A stretch of DNA of 14,178 bases, taken from contig JAUUZS010000035.1 in assembly GCA_030589835.1 (NCBI GenBank), positions 1 through 14,178 on the forward strand, read 5' to 3'. Shown piece after piece: positions 13,570 to 14,178 of the stretch. Both the position numbers and the translations under genes were made by a program. Each line of letters opens with the position of its first letter. Positions within the stretch are counted from its first letter, which is position 1. Origin of the DNA: Cyclobacteriaceae bacterium (lineage in GTDB: Bacteria > Bacteroidota > Bacteroidia > Cytophagales > Cyclobacteriaceae). Below the pieces are notes generated by a model that saw nothing but the letters and a program-made list of their open reading frames with translations, was not told the DNA's origin and searched no databases.

Positions 13570-14178
13570 TCAGTCGATGCGATCGAAGCCGGTATATTTT
13601 TGAAGGACTTTCGGAATATGAATGCCACTTTCGTCCTGGTTGTTTTCCAAAATTGCAGCCACAATCCTTGGTAGGGCCAGGGCACTACCATTCAGGGTAT
13701 GCAGCAGGGTGGTTTTTTTACCTTCTTTTTTGTACCTGAGTTTTAAGCGATTGGCTTGGTAAGCCTCAAAATTACTCACAGAACTTACTTCCAGCCATTT
13801 TTTTTGAGCTGCAGAATACACTTCCATATCATAGGTGATGGCTGAAGTAAAGCCTAAATCGCCACCACATAACAGTAGTTTTCTGAAAGGCAATTCGAGT
13901 TTCTCAAGCAATCCTTCAACATATGCACACATGCTGTCAAGCGCTTTATATGAATCTTCGGGCTTGGTGATTTGCACAATCTCCACTTTATCAAATTGGT
14001 GCAATCGGTTCAAGCCCCTTACATGCGCCCCCCAGGATCCGGCCTCTCTTCTGAAACATGGGGTATAACCCACATTGCGTACCGGCAGGTCCTCTTCCTT
14101 CAAAATCACATCACGGTATATGTTTGTTATCGGAATTTCGGCTGTAGGGATCAGGAACAAATCGCTATCCACAATGCC
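13570..14178 (-). CDS. serS: Serine--tRNA ligase, C-terminal half (gene runs off the right edge)
   Basis: Class II aminoacyl-tRNA synthetase that charges tRNA-Ser. The reading frame is open to the last base; only about the last 203 codons are present, so the N-terminal coiled-coil tRNA-binding arm and motif 1 lie outside. Seen in order: FLIPTAEIPITN, which starts the ATP/serine site; motif 2, CFRREAGSWGAHVRGLNRLHQFDKVEI, with the catalytic Arg; the serine-specific SAITYDMEVYSAAQKKWLEVSSVSNFEAYQANR; and motif 3, LNGSALALPRIVAAILEN, with its Arg. The LPR form of motif 3 is typical of Bacteroidota. The chain ends in YTGFDRID. A GTG near the edge is internal, not the start. Confidence 0.97.
   Translation of the reverse strand, partial: GIVDSDLFLIPTAEIPITNIYRDVILKEEDLPVRNVGYTPCFRREAGSWGAHVRGLNRLHQFDKVEIVQITKPEDSYKALDSMCAYVEGLLEKLELPFRKLLLCGGDLGFTSAITYDMEVYSAAQKKWLEVSSVSNFEAYQANRLKLRYKKEGKKTTLLHTLNGSALALPRIVAAILENNQDESGIHIPKVLQKYTGFDRID

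Noticed and set aside
1..14178. CRISPR array, tRNA, rRNA, phage or toxin-antitoxin genes
   Set aside because: No regularly spaced repeats, cloverleaf sequences, rRNA segments or recognisable defence or phage proteins were seen on either strand.

Overview
The window looks like chromosomal DNA of a Bacteroidota bacterium, most likely of the Cytophagales type. The reasons are the moderately AT-rich composition, the absence of clear Shine-Dalgarno sequences, several near-matches to the Bacteroidota TAnnTTTG promoter element, two DUF6089 outer-membrane proteins, two OmpH/Skp-like chaperones directly behind bamA, a DUF4286 protein and a SerRS with a Bacteroidota-style motif 3 (NGSALALPR). The order hydrolase - CBS protein - nadK - DUF6089 - uppS - bamA - ompH - ompH is, from general knowledge, a conserved arrangement in this phylum.

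Layout. Bases 3-377 hold what reads as a decayed gene with three in-frame TAA stops, followed by about 240 bases of AT-rich DNA carrying a candidate promoter. Bases 621-4058 hold a tightly packed set: alpha/beta hydrolase (ATGA overlap with the next gene), CBS-domain protein, NAD kinase and a first DUF6089 protein. Bases 4059-4518 are a 460-base non-coding interval with two unlike parts: a 174-bp AT-rich MITE-like element with 15-bp terminal inverted repeats and a 5-bp target duplication, then about 200 bases at close to 50% GC with several hairpins. Bases 4519-9975 are the envelope-biogenesis segment: second DUF6089 protein, UppS (lipid carrier for peptidoglycan and polysaccharide), BamA (outer-membrane protein insertion) and two Skp-like periplasmic chaperones. 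A strong intrinsic terminator closes it at 10001-10033.

Bases 10043-10960 encode an S66 LD-carboxypeptidase (murein recycling) starting 9 bases after the terminator T-tract. Its 3' end overlaps by 14 bases the 3' end of the convergent chromate-transporter-family gene (10947-12125, minus strand). Divergent from that is a nickel superoxide dismutase (12313-12801) with a full signal peptide that would expose the Ni-binding HCxxPC hook on cleavage, followed by a clear terminator. A DUF4286 gene (13039-13344) and the 3' part of serS (13570 to the right edge, minus strand) close the window, separated by a convergent spacer with two perfect hairpins.

How they fit together: the left and centre deal with NADP supply and building of the cell envelope (lipid carrier, outer-membrane protein folding, murein recycling). 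The right part carries an anion/chromate transporter and an exported antioxidant enzyme. I see no phage, CRISPR, rRNA or tRNA genes and no strong case for a wholly new multi-gene system. The most unusual items are the MITE plus GC-rich patch, the decayed gene at the left edge, and the secreted Ni-SOD.
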